Below are positions 44,048-53,610 of a stretch of 64,000 nucleotides of DNA, piece after piece. The notes beneath the pieces are model-generated. The model was not told where the DNA came from. It did not search any database and saw only the letters and a program-made list of their open reading frames with translations. Numbering within the stretch: position 1 is the stretch's first letter; each line of letters opens with the position of its first letter. The stretch comes from Chromobotia macracanthus (taxonomy: Eukaryota; Chordata; Actinopteri; Cypriniformes; Botiidae). Location of the stretch: assembly GCA_036877525.1 (NCBI GenBank), contig JAZGTH010000032.1, positions 2,471,501-2,535,500 on the forward strand, given 5' to 3'. A program made the translations under genes and the position numbers.

Positions 44048-45085
44048 AGAATGACCCAACACATACATATTAAGTCAAATACTACATTTGTAGATTTATA
44101 TGCAATTACATATATTGTTTAAATTATATACATGTAATTTTTAATCAACATTCTTGTTTTGTCCACCATCTTAGATATTATTCAATGAGTTTAATGTGTA
44201 AGGGTGGTTTTACTACAGTGTTTCAAGCTGTAAGAATGCCGAAATGACTAGAAAAATATTAACAGCAAGATGGAATACATTTGGAGATAGAGTGCATTTA
44301 AGAGAAGATGGAGTGCATTTAAGAGAAAATATAGGCATTGCATGAGATGGAGAGGAAGATAAAACTATGTTGCGACCTTCTAAGGCAGCATCCTAACCAA
44401 AACAGAACCTTGTATCTAATTTAAAATGCTTTTCATAGAAGAGCCACACAAAACGCAATGTAAGGCAGCTTACTAGATTTTGAAATGAAGCCAACACACA
44501 AATATTGAATAAAATAGTCATATTAAATTAAATTAGATTCTTCCCACTTTAATTGTTTTGTTAAACAGCAACTATCAGCTTCAGTCAACAATCAGCCTAT
44601 ACCAGACAGACATTGAGGGGTTGTTTAAGTTGTCACTTTACTAAATTTTAGAAATCATTTAGATTTTGTGGCTAAATTACCTTTTGGAACATCGGGGCAC
44701 AAAAGGCCTCATGAAATGGCTTAACTGGCCAGTTGTCTTCCTGTATTGATGTACATTAAACAGGGAGTTTGGCTTGGACATAGAAGTAGTGCATTAAGAG
44801 GACAGCCATTCTAGAGATTACTTTATTACACAATGATTTGTATATATTCTTGTGATCATGACAAGTTATCACCATTTTTGGTCTGTTTTCCAGCAAAAGA
44901 CACTGTAAATTTTAAATATGTCTTAGGGTTTCTTTTGATATCTATTTTTAGGAGTACACTAGCAAAGAGATGGCCTCAAGACTAATACTCATGGACTAAA
45001 ACAGCCAAAAGAGTCACATTTTTATTTTTTAATCAAGCAGTTTTAAGTTTTAGTCAAGCAGTTCATTTAAAAAGCAAAGATATTA
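44048..45085. other. No gene seen
   Basis: Contains one 21-bp tandem duplication (GATAGAGTGCATTTAAGAGAA / GATGGAGTGCATTTAAGAGAA, 44286-44327). No coding sequence. Confidence 0.5.
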
Positions 45086-45086
45086 T

Positions 45087-45462
45087 GCACAGTGTTGGGG
45101 AGTAGCTAACTAGAAGTAGCTACACTACTAACTTAAAATTTTTTAGTAGCATGACAGTAGCTAACTACATTTCAAGCAAGTAATGGTGTAGCGTGACCAA
45201 AAGCTACATTCTATTTTGGGCTTTGACAAACCAGCAATGCTTTGAAGCACCACAGCATCACTCTTCTTCTTACTAGGTCACAAACTACAAATTACCGCCA
45301 TCTATTGTTATGTTACACATCTTGTGGTTTTATGGTTTACTGACAAGAGAACGTCATATGATTACGTAAAGCAGGAGCTTAACCATGTCCTAACTACTTT
45401 ACCTTATGAGTTGCTTGTAGCTTGTCAGACTACAGTTTCAGAGTAGCTTCCTCAACACAGAT
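45087..45462. mobile_element. Non-autonomous hAT-like transposon (MITE)
   Basis: The ends are CAGTGTTGGGGAGTAGCTA (from 45090) and AGAGTAGCTTCCTCAACACAG (to about 45461), forming imperfect terminal inverted repeats of about 17 bp. The interior repeats 'AGTAGCTA..CTA' phrases. The CAGTGTTGGGGA end is a familiar hAT-type terminus in fishes. Flanking 8-mers ATTATGCA and ATTGTACG match at only 5 of 8 positions, so a target duplication is not established. Confidence 0.6.
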
Positions 45463-46039
45463 TGTACGTCTTGTGTAACAGAGAGAGATGCAGTTTGCAT
45501 TCTATGTGTGTGTGTCCATATACGTTATTGTCCTTGTTCTGTTCTGTGTACAAGCTCATAACTGTCACAGGCGCGGCTAAAGAAACTGTTGAAAACAGTG
45601 AAACATGAAACTGTTCCTTGGGGCCATATAACATCTATAGTAAGCTGCCACGTTACATTAGTGCCCTGTGTGAGCCTGATCTCAGAGGCAGAACATCATC
45701 ATCGGCCTGCCTCCTCGTTCTCAGTGTCCTTCTATTTATTTTACACACACACACTCAACACAGTCTTGTACAAAACCATCATTTGTAATGCTTTTATAGC
45801 TAACGAGTCTTCATGGCAGCTCCCCAGCTAACAATTTTAGATTGTAGGAACATTTCCCTAATGTTTCCATTAAATATCAAAAATTGTGTTTTTGAATGTT
45901 GTAGAAACATTAAAAACATACATTTTTAAGATGTTGTATTAATGTTAATGGTTGGTTATAAGAATGTTATTCAAACTTTAATTCTGCAAAACACTCCACA
46001 AACAAGTTAAGATTAACATTTTTGATGTGGCATGTATAA

Positions 46040-46145
46040 AAAGGGCTAAAAACAAGCACTTTGGACCCCACACATCCAGTACACTCGCTCTTTAAACTCT
46101 TACCCTCTGGCCGGCGCTACAGAGAATCCAGCACCAGAACCCTGG
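46040..46145 (+). mobile_element. Rex1-like LINE 3' part, left of the DIRS insertion
   Basis: CCAGTACACTCGCTCTTTAAACTCTTACCCTCTGGCCGGCGCTACAGAGAATCCAGCACCAGAACC translates as SLFKLLPSGRRYRESSTRT, the well-known C-terminal segment of Rex1/Jockey-type RTs (FxLLPSGRRYR). It stops where DIRS sequence starts. Confidence 0.7.
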
Positions 46146-46176
46146 TGAACCCTGGCTCAGACCCTGGTTTTTTACC

Positions 46177-46820
46177 TTGGGTCCCACTCTAGGAGTGTTA
46201 TGCCTTTGCAGGATTCTTATGACGGACACCTCCCTCAATGGCTGGGGTGCGGTTCACAATGGCCACCCAGTCCACGGTCAGTGGGAGGACCCTTTTATCT
46301 CCTGGCACCTAAATTATCTGGAACTGGAGGCGGTAGTTCTGGTGCTGGAAACTTTCCTCCCACACCTCAAGGGCCAACAAATCCTAGTCCATACGGACAA
46401 CACCACAGTGGTCTCGTACTAGAATCACCAAGGAGGACTGCGTTCATATGTTCAGGCTGGCGCAGCAGATCCTTCCTTGGAAAGAGACCAGGCTGCTCTC
46501 CGTCAGAGCAATGTATATCCCAGGGCATGTGAATCTGGGAGCAGATATCCTGCTGAAGCAGGGGCTGAGGCCCAGGGAATGGAGGCTACATCCACAAGTG
46601 GTGGAGTCCATTTGGCAGAGGTATGGCAGAACATAAGTGGATTTGTTCACCTCCGAGGAGTCGACACACTGGTTCAGCCTCACTCATCCAGCTCCCTTGG
46701 GACTGGACGCCTTGGTACAGACGTGGCCGAGGTTACATCTGTACGCTCCCCCCAAATAGCCTTTCTCCCAGGAGTCCTAGCCAGGGTCCGCCAGGACTAA
46801 GTTCGCCTGCTTCCTACCTG
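46177..46820 (+). pseudogene. DIRS RNase H and following domain
   Basis: It reads MTDTSLNGWGAVHNGHPVHG then ISWHLNYLELEAVVLVLETF and ILVHTDNTTVVSY, TAG. The RNase H catalytic acidic residues (D in MTDTS, E in LELEAV, D in HTDNT) are all retained. After the stop, in another frame, come AQQILPWKETRLLSVRAMYI and PGHVNLGADILLKQGLRPRE, then LGLDALVQTWPR (46697-46732). Frameshifts occur near 46440, 46636 and later. Confidence 0.87.
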
Positions 46821-46984
46821 TGTCTGGTTCTCAGACATAATGTCTCTCCTGGACAAGACTCCTTGGGAGCTCCCAGTTCAGGGGGGCCTGCTATCCCAGG
46901 TTCGGGGGTCGCTTATCTTTCACCCCCGCCCAGAGATCTGGAAACTGTGGTTCTAAAATTCTGGTTTCTCAACTGAGGTTGTAG

Positions 46985-47512
46985 AGACCATTCTGTGTTC
47001 CAAAAGCCCCATCTACTAAGAGACTGTATGCCCTGAAGTGGCAGCTCTTTGTGTCGTGGTGTGGGCCATACCATATTGACCCAGTTCACAGCCCTGTTGG
47101 TTCAGAACTAGAGTTCCCTTAAGAGCGCCTCTCTGCAGGGTTAACTTCCACCACCCTAAATGGATGGAGCCTCTATTGGGAGACACCCCCTGGTGTCTTG
47201 TTTTCTGCGACCTCTCAGTTCTTAGTCTGTTTTGGTGGCCGCAACCGAGGTAATGCGGTCACAAAACAATACATATCTCAGTGGATCATGGATGCAGAGA
47301 TTACCCTGGCCTACAAGGACTGTGACCTTGTGTCATCTTTGGGCATTAGAGCCCATTTTACCACGGGTGTAGCATCATCTAAAGCTCTGTCTAGGAGAGC
47401 ATCCCTAAGTGCTGTCTGTGCTGCAGCAAGCTGTTTCTCTCCACCCACATTTTTTAGATTTTATAGTTTAGACCTGAACTCAAATCCAGGCACTCAGGTC
47501 CTCCTGGGTTGA
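46985..47512 (+). pseudogene. DIRS tyrosine recombinase, one catalytic Arg replaced
   Basis: The N-terminal part has LYALKWQLFVSWCG (47027-47063) and ERLSAGLTSTTLNGW. The C-terminal open frame 47198-47512 reads AYKDCDLVSSLGIRAHFTTG then VCAAASCFSPPTFFRFYSLD. The nucleophile region FYSLD keeps Tyr. The H-x-x-R box is HFTT: His is kept, Arg is replaced by Thr, which should abolish recombination. The stretch between the halves is shortened (about 47120-47200). Confidence 0.85.
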
Positions 47513-47635
47513 CAAGTCTAAATCTGCTCCTATGTTCTGTGCCAATGATTCATAGCATCTGGGGTAGGCCTTCCCTCACTTTGGCGCAGAGGGTATTACT
47601 TCCACTTAGTGTCAAGCTGAACCTCTCGAAAGGGA

Positions 47636-47938
47636 ATGTCTCAGGTTATGTATGTAACCCTGTTCCCTGAGGGAACAAGACACTGTTTCACTTCGCATCT
47701 CGGTCTCGCCTGCATGACCTTTCTTCAGACCTAAGCTGATGACATATTTGACAGCTGCTTTTCAAAGGCTTTGTGGCACACAGTGCTACATCACATGACC
47801 TTGAACTTGCCTATAAATAGGCTTGGTTTTACACATTTTCAGACTTGGGCACACCTGAACACTTTCCCCATAGCGTCAAGCTGATGAAACATCTCGTTCC
47901 CTATCTTAGGGAACAGGGTTACATACATAACCTGAGAT
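47636..47938 (+). repeat. DIRS ICR and right terminal repeat, inverted pair
   Basis: TCTCAGGTTATGTATGTAACCCTGTTCCCT (47639-47668) is the exact inverted match of AGGGAACAGGGTTACATACATAACCTGAGA (47908-47937); the pairing extends a little further with mismatches. The 239-bp spacer contains CCTATAAATAGG, a TATA-like palindrome (47812-47823), expected of the terminal repeat promoter, and a second GTCAAGCTGA (47611 and 47875). Confidence 0.9.
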
Positions 47939-48270
47939 GTTTTTCCCTGAGGCTATATTAAATCTGAACAATTAAAGGTGTTATACCTCCACACTGCACA
48001 ACACAACTGTATATTACTACATAACATCCCGAATTCTACATCTGTAAATAACAATCATAATCTGTACACCTGTAAATAATATTGTAAATAACATATCTGT
48101 GCAATAACTTTTCTGTATATTCACAAAATTACTTCTATTGCTTCACTTTACTATATTATATACAGTTTTTCTGCACTGGAAGCTCCTGTCACCAAGACAA
48201 AATCCTTGTTTGTGTAAACATACCTGGCAATAAAGCTCTTTCTATTCTATTCTATTTTATTCTATTCTAT
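47939..48270 (+). mobile_element. Rex1-like LINE 3'UTR, right of the DIRS insertion
   Basis: It begins TTTTTCCCTGAGGCTATATTAAATCTGAACAATTAA, corresponding to the peptide segment that follows GRRYR in this LINE family. It continues through ACTGTATATTACTACATAAC, repeated CTGTAAATAA units, and ends CATACCTGGCAATAAAGCTCTTTCTATTCTATTCTATTTTATTCTATTCTAT, the typical Rex1/RTE ending with a (TTCTA)n tail at 48239-48270. Confidence 0.75.
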
Positions 48271-48960
48271 AACATTAAAAATGTTCTAGTAATGTTTTAG
48301 CAAAAAGTTTTTTATAAGTTTCAAAGAACTTTTAGAGAATGGTAGCCAATGTCTGAGAACAGTTTCTGTTCTGAGCTTTTGTAGCTATTTGTCCATGTTG
48401 ACGTTGCTGTTTGGACATCAAATTCATGGACATTGTATGTGTTAAAGTGAATTACGAGGCAAAGTTAAAGCCTAGGATTTTGCAGGGTGGCAAAGCATTG
48501 TAGACATGACAGATATATCTGCCTGTGCCACTTTGAACAAAAAAATGACATTTATGCCTGTGAGAGATATTTCTCTCAAATCCAGAGTTGTGATTTTCAA
48601 CTTAGGGTAACGTAATCTTGCTATTAAGATGAATCTAGAATTCATGAACCATTCTTACCAAGCAGCACAAATTATGTATTTATGCATAAAATAAAGTAGG
48701 GTGTAATCATTATGTACAATAGGGGTGATCATTGAGAGTTATTTATAGAGAGTTATCCAGCCATGAATAAGTAGCTTACTGAGAGCCTGCACTGAGTGAT
48801 CCTCCCGCTGCATTAGTTTAAGTTCCACTGGCATCAGCCTGACACAGCCTAGATTGCCAACGTGCTCTTCCAAGCAAAAAAAAAAATTTTTTCCCTGCCT
48901 GGTGTCTTTGACATCACAGCTCTTAAGAGTGGCTAGTGATGGGCTTGTGGTTGTGCTTGA
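48271..48960. other. No gene seen
   Basis: No coding signal; the minus-strand frame 48739-48987 is interrupted by an A/T homopolymer block and has no family resemblance. Confidence 0.5.
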
Positions 48961-48965
48961 TCTTG

Positions 48966-49118
48966 TGTTGCTCAGTTGGTAGAGCATTGCATTAGCAGCG
49001 CAAAGGTTGTAGGTTCAATTCCCAGGGAGCACATGATATTGATAAAAATGTATAATGTGAATGTACTGTAAGTTGCTTTGGATAAAAGTGTCTGCCAAAT
49101 ACATAAATGTAAATGTAT
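48966..49118 (+). mobile_element. tRNA-derived SINE, plus strand
   Basis: The tRNA-like head GTTGCTCAGTTGGTAGAGCATTGCATTAGCAGCGCAAAGGTTGTAGGTTCAATTCCCAGGGAGCACATG has a good A box (48969-48982) and B box (GGTTCAATTCC). The body leads to the tail CTGTAAGTTGCTTTGGATAAAAGTGTCTGCCAAATACATAAATGTAAATG. The tail matches the 3' end of the L2-type LINE ending near 52815. It would be called a tRNA gene by a loose scan; lack of a foldable acceptor stem and the LINE tail show it is a SINE. Confidence 0.9.
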
Positions 49119-50650
49119 CAGCCAATCAGCATTGTCAGGGTGTATGACTAAAGAGTGAATAGTGAGTAGATGGTTGACCAGTAGGTTTGGTCATCATTTG
49201 ACCAATAAGAATTTTAGACAGGTATGTCCAGTTGCTCTTCTGCTGTATTTTCTCTTGATTTTAAAATGGCATTGCTCTTTCCACACCTTTAACACAAATC
49301 ATATGCATTTACACTGAATATAAAGGGTGTTTTGTGCAAGTTATATTTATTGTATTGTCTAATTTGACATGTCTTAGATGGTAAATGTATAGTGCAATTG
49401 TGAGGCATGAATTTCGAAAGTCAAATGCATGAAAAAGTAGTTTCTGTTATGGAAGAAGAACTGCGTAGGTGCCCTAACATGAACTGAGATACTAAATCCT
49501 TGAGCTGGTCAAATGTACCATGACAATCCCAATCCACACAGATAGCAACTTTGGAGGTCAGCAGGTTGCTGCATTGTAAGTCATTAGTACAATAGATGTT
49601 CCTATTGCTTATTAGAGGGCTGTGTAACTAGCCAAACATTTTGAAAATTTAAAATTAGATGTATTGTCAGTTAAATAAATCTCTTTTGAGAATGTATTAC
49701 ACAAATTAGTGTGTCCTAATTTATTTCTAAAAATAGAATTAAACACATCTCTATATAGTTTATTCGTTATTCAAATATAGAGTGTTTTTTACTCCATTTG
49801 ATTTTATACTGTAAAACACATATTATTTATGCTTCTCCTGTCAAATAAGAAGATGACCAGACCGTGATGATTGTGATGAGGGTATGATGTCATCACTACT
49901 GTGCTACTCAAATGTGTGCTGTTTGTCATTATTGTTTATAAACAATCATTATTAATGGTTTTCATTGCTTCTGTTATAATTGGTTTATGATTACCTTAGG
50001 TGTATGCTTCAGTTATAGGTTTTCTGGTATTCTGACATCTAGCACTTTCTGACATCAGCACTTCCTGTGCTCCTCTTGAATCATAAACAGAGATGCAAAA
50101 TTGCAAATATTTAATTAATGATAGTTAACTGTCTAAAAACTCAAATAAAAAAAAACTCATCAAATATAAATGCTTGTGTCAGTCACCATTCCAAAGGAAA
50201 ACTCTAAACATTCTACTCAGCAAAGTATTTCAACTGTCAATCTGTCAGCACTGGCAAAATGTCCCTCTGTTCAAATCATGCAATTGACCAATTTGGGCTG
50301 TAACATTACTTATTTACCTCTGTGTTTTTTGAAGGCCATTGTTGATTCTGATGATGATGGTGTTGGACAGGAAAGCACAGCCTATCCTCAATTCTGACTC
50401 ATCTTACATTCTGTCTTTTATACTGTCTCACATTTTAGCTGAGCTTTTTATATTTTTGTGAGTGCAACATGTTTTTGAAGATAACCCCCCCAGGCTTGGA
50501 CACGTTCTGAGCCTTCAGGTAGCAGTCTCTCAGTGCCCTGGGGGAGTAGTGAGCTTATCCGCTTCCATGTGACACTATCAGAGCATTGCACTTACATTGC
50601 AACAGTTATTCTCAGATGCTTGACACTGAGTAACTGAATGTATACTGATT
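49119..50650. other. No gene seen
   Basis: No reading frame with family resemblance. No repeat recognised, apart from A/T-rich runs. Confidence 0.5.
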
Positions 50651-50667
50651 GCAAGTGATGTGATTGG

Positions 50668-51090
50668 TTGAGGTTAGAGGTATCTCGTAACTGCACCACA
50701 AATAATGTCCTTATTACACCTCTACATGTGTCTGATCATTTCTTCATACAATTCACTGTTACCCTCCCTCCATGCTCACCACCCATCCCCACTCCTGTTT
50801 CTGTTCATCGTAACCTCCGCTCACTCTCACCCACTCGCTTTCTATCAATGGTTTCCACTTCCCTCCCTCCAATAACCCAGTTCTCATCACTCAGTGCTGA
50901 GGCAGCAACTGATACTCTGCACAACTTCAACATCCTGTCTTGATGATATCTGCCTTCTAACCCCCAGGGCAACACCCTCAAGCCCCTGGCTCTCTGAGAC
51001 CCTCCGCAGCCACCAGACCAAGCTCAGAGCCATGGAGAGAAAATGGTGCAGTCAAAAGTCAAAACACCCTACAGACCTCAACAACTATTA
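50668..51090 (+). pseudogene. L2 endonuclease C-terminus and linker
   Basis: It reads RNCTTNNVLITPLHVSDHFF then IQFTV (the SDHF motif holds the catalytic Asp-His pair of AP-type endonucleases), then PVSVHRNLRSLSPTRF. After a frame change near 50940, ATPSSPWLSETLRSHQTKLR then AMERKWCSQKS, the usual linker before RT. Confidence 0.88.
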
Positions 51091-51299
51091 ATCTCTCCTC
51101 TCTTCCTTTTCCAAAAACGTCTCCACTGCCAAAGCTGCTTACTTTCAAAACAGGATCAGCAACACCTCTAAAAGCTGTCAACTATTCTCTACTTTCTCAT
51201 CTCTTCTTAGCCCCCCCACCTCCCCCCACTACATCCCAGTTTTTTCACAGACAAAGTAGCTACCATCAGGTTGCAAGCAGGCTCGGATACCACCACTGC

Positions 51300-52660
51300 T
51301 CAAAAAACCATCACTCGACCCCTCAGTGGCCAGCAACTATAAACCAATTTCACTCTTTCCATTCCTCTCAAACGTTCTTGAAAAGGTTGTATTTAATCAG
51401 CTGTCTTCCTATGTCTCACAGAACAACCTACTTGACAGTCAACAGTCTGGTTTCAAAAAAGGACATTCCACTGAGACTGCCCTCCTGTCTGTGGTTGAAG
51501 GCCTACGGCAGGCTAGAGCAAACTCCATGTTGTCTGTCCTAATTCTTCTTGACCTCTCTGCTGCCTTCGACACAGTGAACAACCAGATCCTGCTATCCTC
51601 ACTCTCCAACCTTGGCATCTCTGGACCTGCACTCAACTGGTTCAGCTCATATTTCACAGACAGATCTTTCAAGGTATCATGGAGATGTGAGGAGTCAATA
51701 TCACGTCAGCTGACCACAGGGGTCCCACAGGGATCAGTCCTTGCTCCTCTCCTCTTCTCAATATATACAGCTAGGTACAGCTAAGGTCATTAAAGCACAT
51801 GGCTTCTCATACCACTGCTATGCAGATGATACACAGCTTCATTATTCATTTCAGCCCGATGACCCCACCATTGCTGCCCGGATCTCCGCCTGCCTCCTAG
51901 GCATCTCAGCCTGGATGAAAAAATGTCACCCCCAGCTCAACCTCAGCAAGACAGAACTTCTGATAATACCGGCCAACCCAGCATTAGAACACAAGTTCAC
52001 AGTTGAACTTGGATCATCCAGTCTTACACCCACTAGGTCCGTTAGAAACCTTGGAGTGGTGTTTGATGACCAGCTGAAATTCTCTATCATTGCAACAATC
52101 TCTTGGTCCTGCAGGTATGTGCTTTACAACATCAGGAAAATCAGACCCTTCTTGTCCGAGCATGCAATGTAGCTCCTAGTCCAAGCACTTGTAATATCAA
52201 GGCTCGACTACTTCAATGCCTTTCTGGCTGGCCTTTCAGCCAGTGCCACCAAACCCCTGCAAATGATCAATAATGCTGCAGCACGTCTGGTCTTCAATCA
52301 ACCAAAACAGCCCATGTCAGACCCCTCCTGACCTTACTCCACTGGCTACCAGTAGCCGCCCGCATCAAATTTAAATCTCTTATGCTTGCCTTTAGGACAA
52401 TAAATGGAACCTCTCCCTCCTACCTCAACTCACTCCTCCAGACATATGTTCTCTCCCGCCAGCTACGGTCAGTCAATAAGCAACGTCTGATTGTTCCCCC
52501 ACAATGAGGCACCAAATCAATCTGTAAAACTTTCATCAATTCTGTTCCTTTGTGGTGGAATGAACTCCAAGCCTCCACCTGATCCGCCGAGACCATCACA
52601 ACCTTTACAAAACAACTCAAAACACACCTGTTTCGCAGACACCTGACTAATCCCTAATGC
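51300..52660 (+). pseudogene. L2 reverse transcriptase, nearly complete, two frameshifts and a stop
   Basis: 51326-51784 reads NYKPISLFPFLSNVLEKVVF, GFKKGHSTETALLSVVEGLR, VLILLDLSAAFDTVNNQILL and TTGVPQGSVLAPLLFSIYT. A frameshift near 51775 moves to AHGFSYHCYADDTQLHYSFQ, with the catalytic YADD intact, then NLSKTELLIIPANP and RNLGVVFDDQLKF. A TAG at 52170 (after RPFLSEHAM, where Gln is usual) interrupts before LLVQALVISRLDYFNAFLAG. After about 52310 the C-terminal region is frameshifted but recognisable to 52650. The minus-strand frames here are shadows. Confidence 0.92.
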
Positions 52661-52818
52661 TCTATCCTATCCTCAAAAAAAAGATAGGATAAAGGAAGTC
52701 TGCTTGTAAATGTAGCTATGTAGACTTGGCTTGTCGGCTCACAAGGCAAAATGTTCAATGCTCTTGTCCTTTTGTAAGTTGCTTTGGATAAAAGCGTCTG
52801 CTAAATGACTACACTGAC

Positions 52819-52856
52819 CACTACCCATTACACTATCCAAAGTGTAATGGGTAGTG
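52819..52856. repeat. Perfect 16-bp hairpin at the LINE 3' end
   Basis: CACTACCCATTACACT, loop ATCCAA, AGTGTAATGGGTAGTG, starting a few bases after the LINE tail. Confidence 0.95.
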
Positions 52857-53610
52857 ACATATATCTACCAATGTTTTTAACCAGATTCATCAAAGAGATA
52901 TTAAACACAACATTTTAACAAATTCAAAATTGATGGTAAAAGTTATAAATGAAAGTTAAATTAAATAGTTAGTAAATTAACATTTGCATTATTTATGCAG
53001 CTTTGTTTGTATGTTTTTGCATAGCAAAAACCAACCGTCTTGTTAATTCTTAATTTAAAATCCTGCCTATCTCAACTCTATCTCATTACTTTAGTAACTT
53101 TAGTCACACCAGTAACTCCCACCTCTTCAACTTTACTAGGTCAACCTCAGTACCTCACAAGTGATTTTAACCTCAAAACCTCAACCTCCCTATCACAACA
53201 TCATTACCCTAAACCTGCAGTGATTTCAACCAATTTATCTCAGCTTTACCACCTCAATCTCACCAGTTACTTTAATCTTATTAACTAAGCAGAATCTCCA
53301 AGGGTTGAGTTTGCAAGACAAAAGAAAGTTTAAATGATTTATGGATTAACATCACACAGAAATGTGCGGTTATGCTGAACATGAAAGCTCACTGGGAAAT
53401 GTTAACCAGACCCCATTGTGGAGTGAGTCAGCTCATCGTGAAATGAGTTATGAGGTTTTGTTATTAAAGTTACCTTCCTTCAGCAATCATGCTGCCATTT
53501 ATGTAATAAAACAATCACTACTTCTCTCATCCTCTATTTCGTGACTGCCTCATATGTGAATGGAAATATCCAAAAAGACAGCAACTATGCAGATGTGAAT
53601 GTTCGGCCAA
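52857..53610. other. No gene seen
   Basis: 53050-53290 is enriched in ACCTCAA(C/A)CTC-type short repeats (frame 53040-53288 is a low-complexity artefact). Nothing else is recognised. Confidence 0.45.

Larger units (their letters stand above)
46150..47938 (+). mobile_element. DIRS-type YR retrotransposon, 5'-truncated, inserted in a LINE
   Basis: Plus-strand order: RNase H, linker domain, tyrosine recombinase, internal complementary region, right terminal repeat. Gag and RT are missing. The element is flanked by the two halves of one Rex1-like LINE 3' region (46040-46145 and 47940-48262). The terminal sequences differ from the DIRS element at 21.3-25.0 kb, so it is a different subfamily. Confidence 0.88.
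50655..52815 (+). mobile_element. L2-type LINE (second subfamily), 5'-truncated, comparatively young
   Basis: Contains the endonuclease C-terminus, nearly the whole RT and a 3' end, AAGTTGCTTTGGATAAAAGCGTCTGCTAAATGACTA. ORF1 and most of EN are absent, as usual for target-primed truncation. Damage is limited to a few frameshifts and stops, so it is younger than the element at 38-42 kb. Its tail is shared with the SINEs at 48966-49118 and 32826-32979. Confidence 0.92.

Noticed and set aside
48966..49040. A tRNA gene with good A and B boxes
   Set aside because: It is followed by a SINE body and a LINE-type tail, and the acceptor stem does not fold well; a second copy in the opposite orientation lies at 32.8 kb. 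It is a tRNA-derived SINE.
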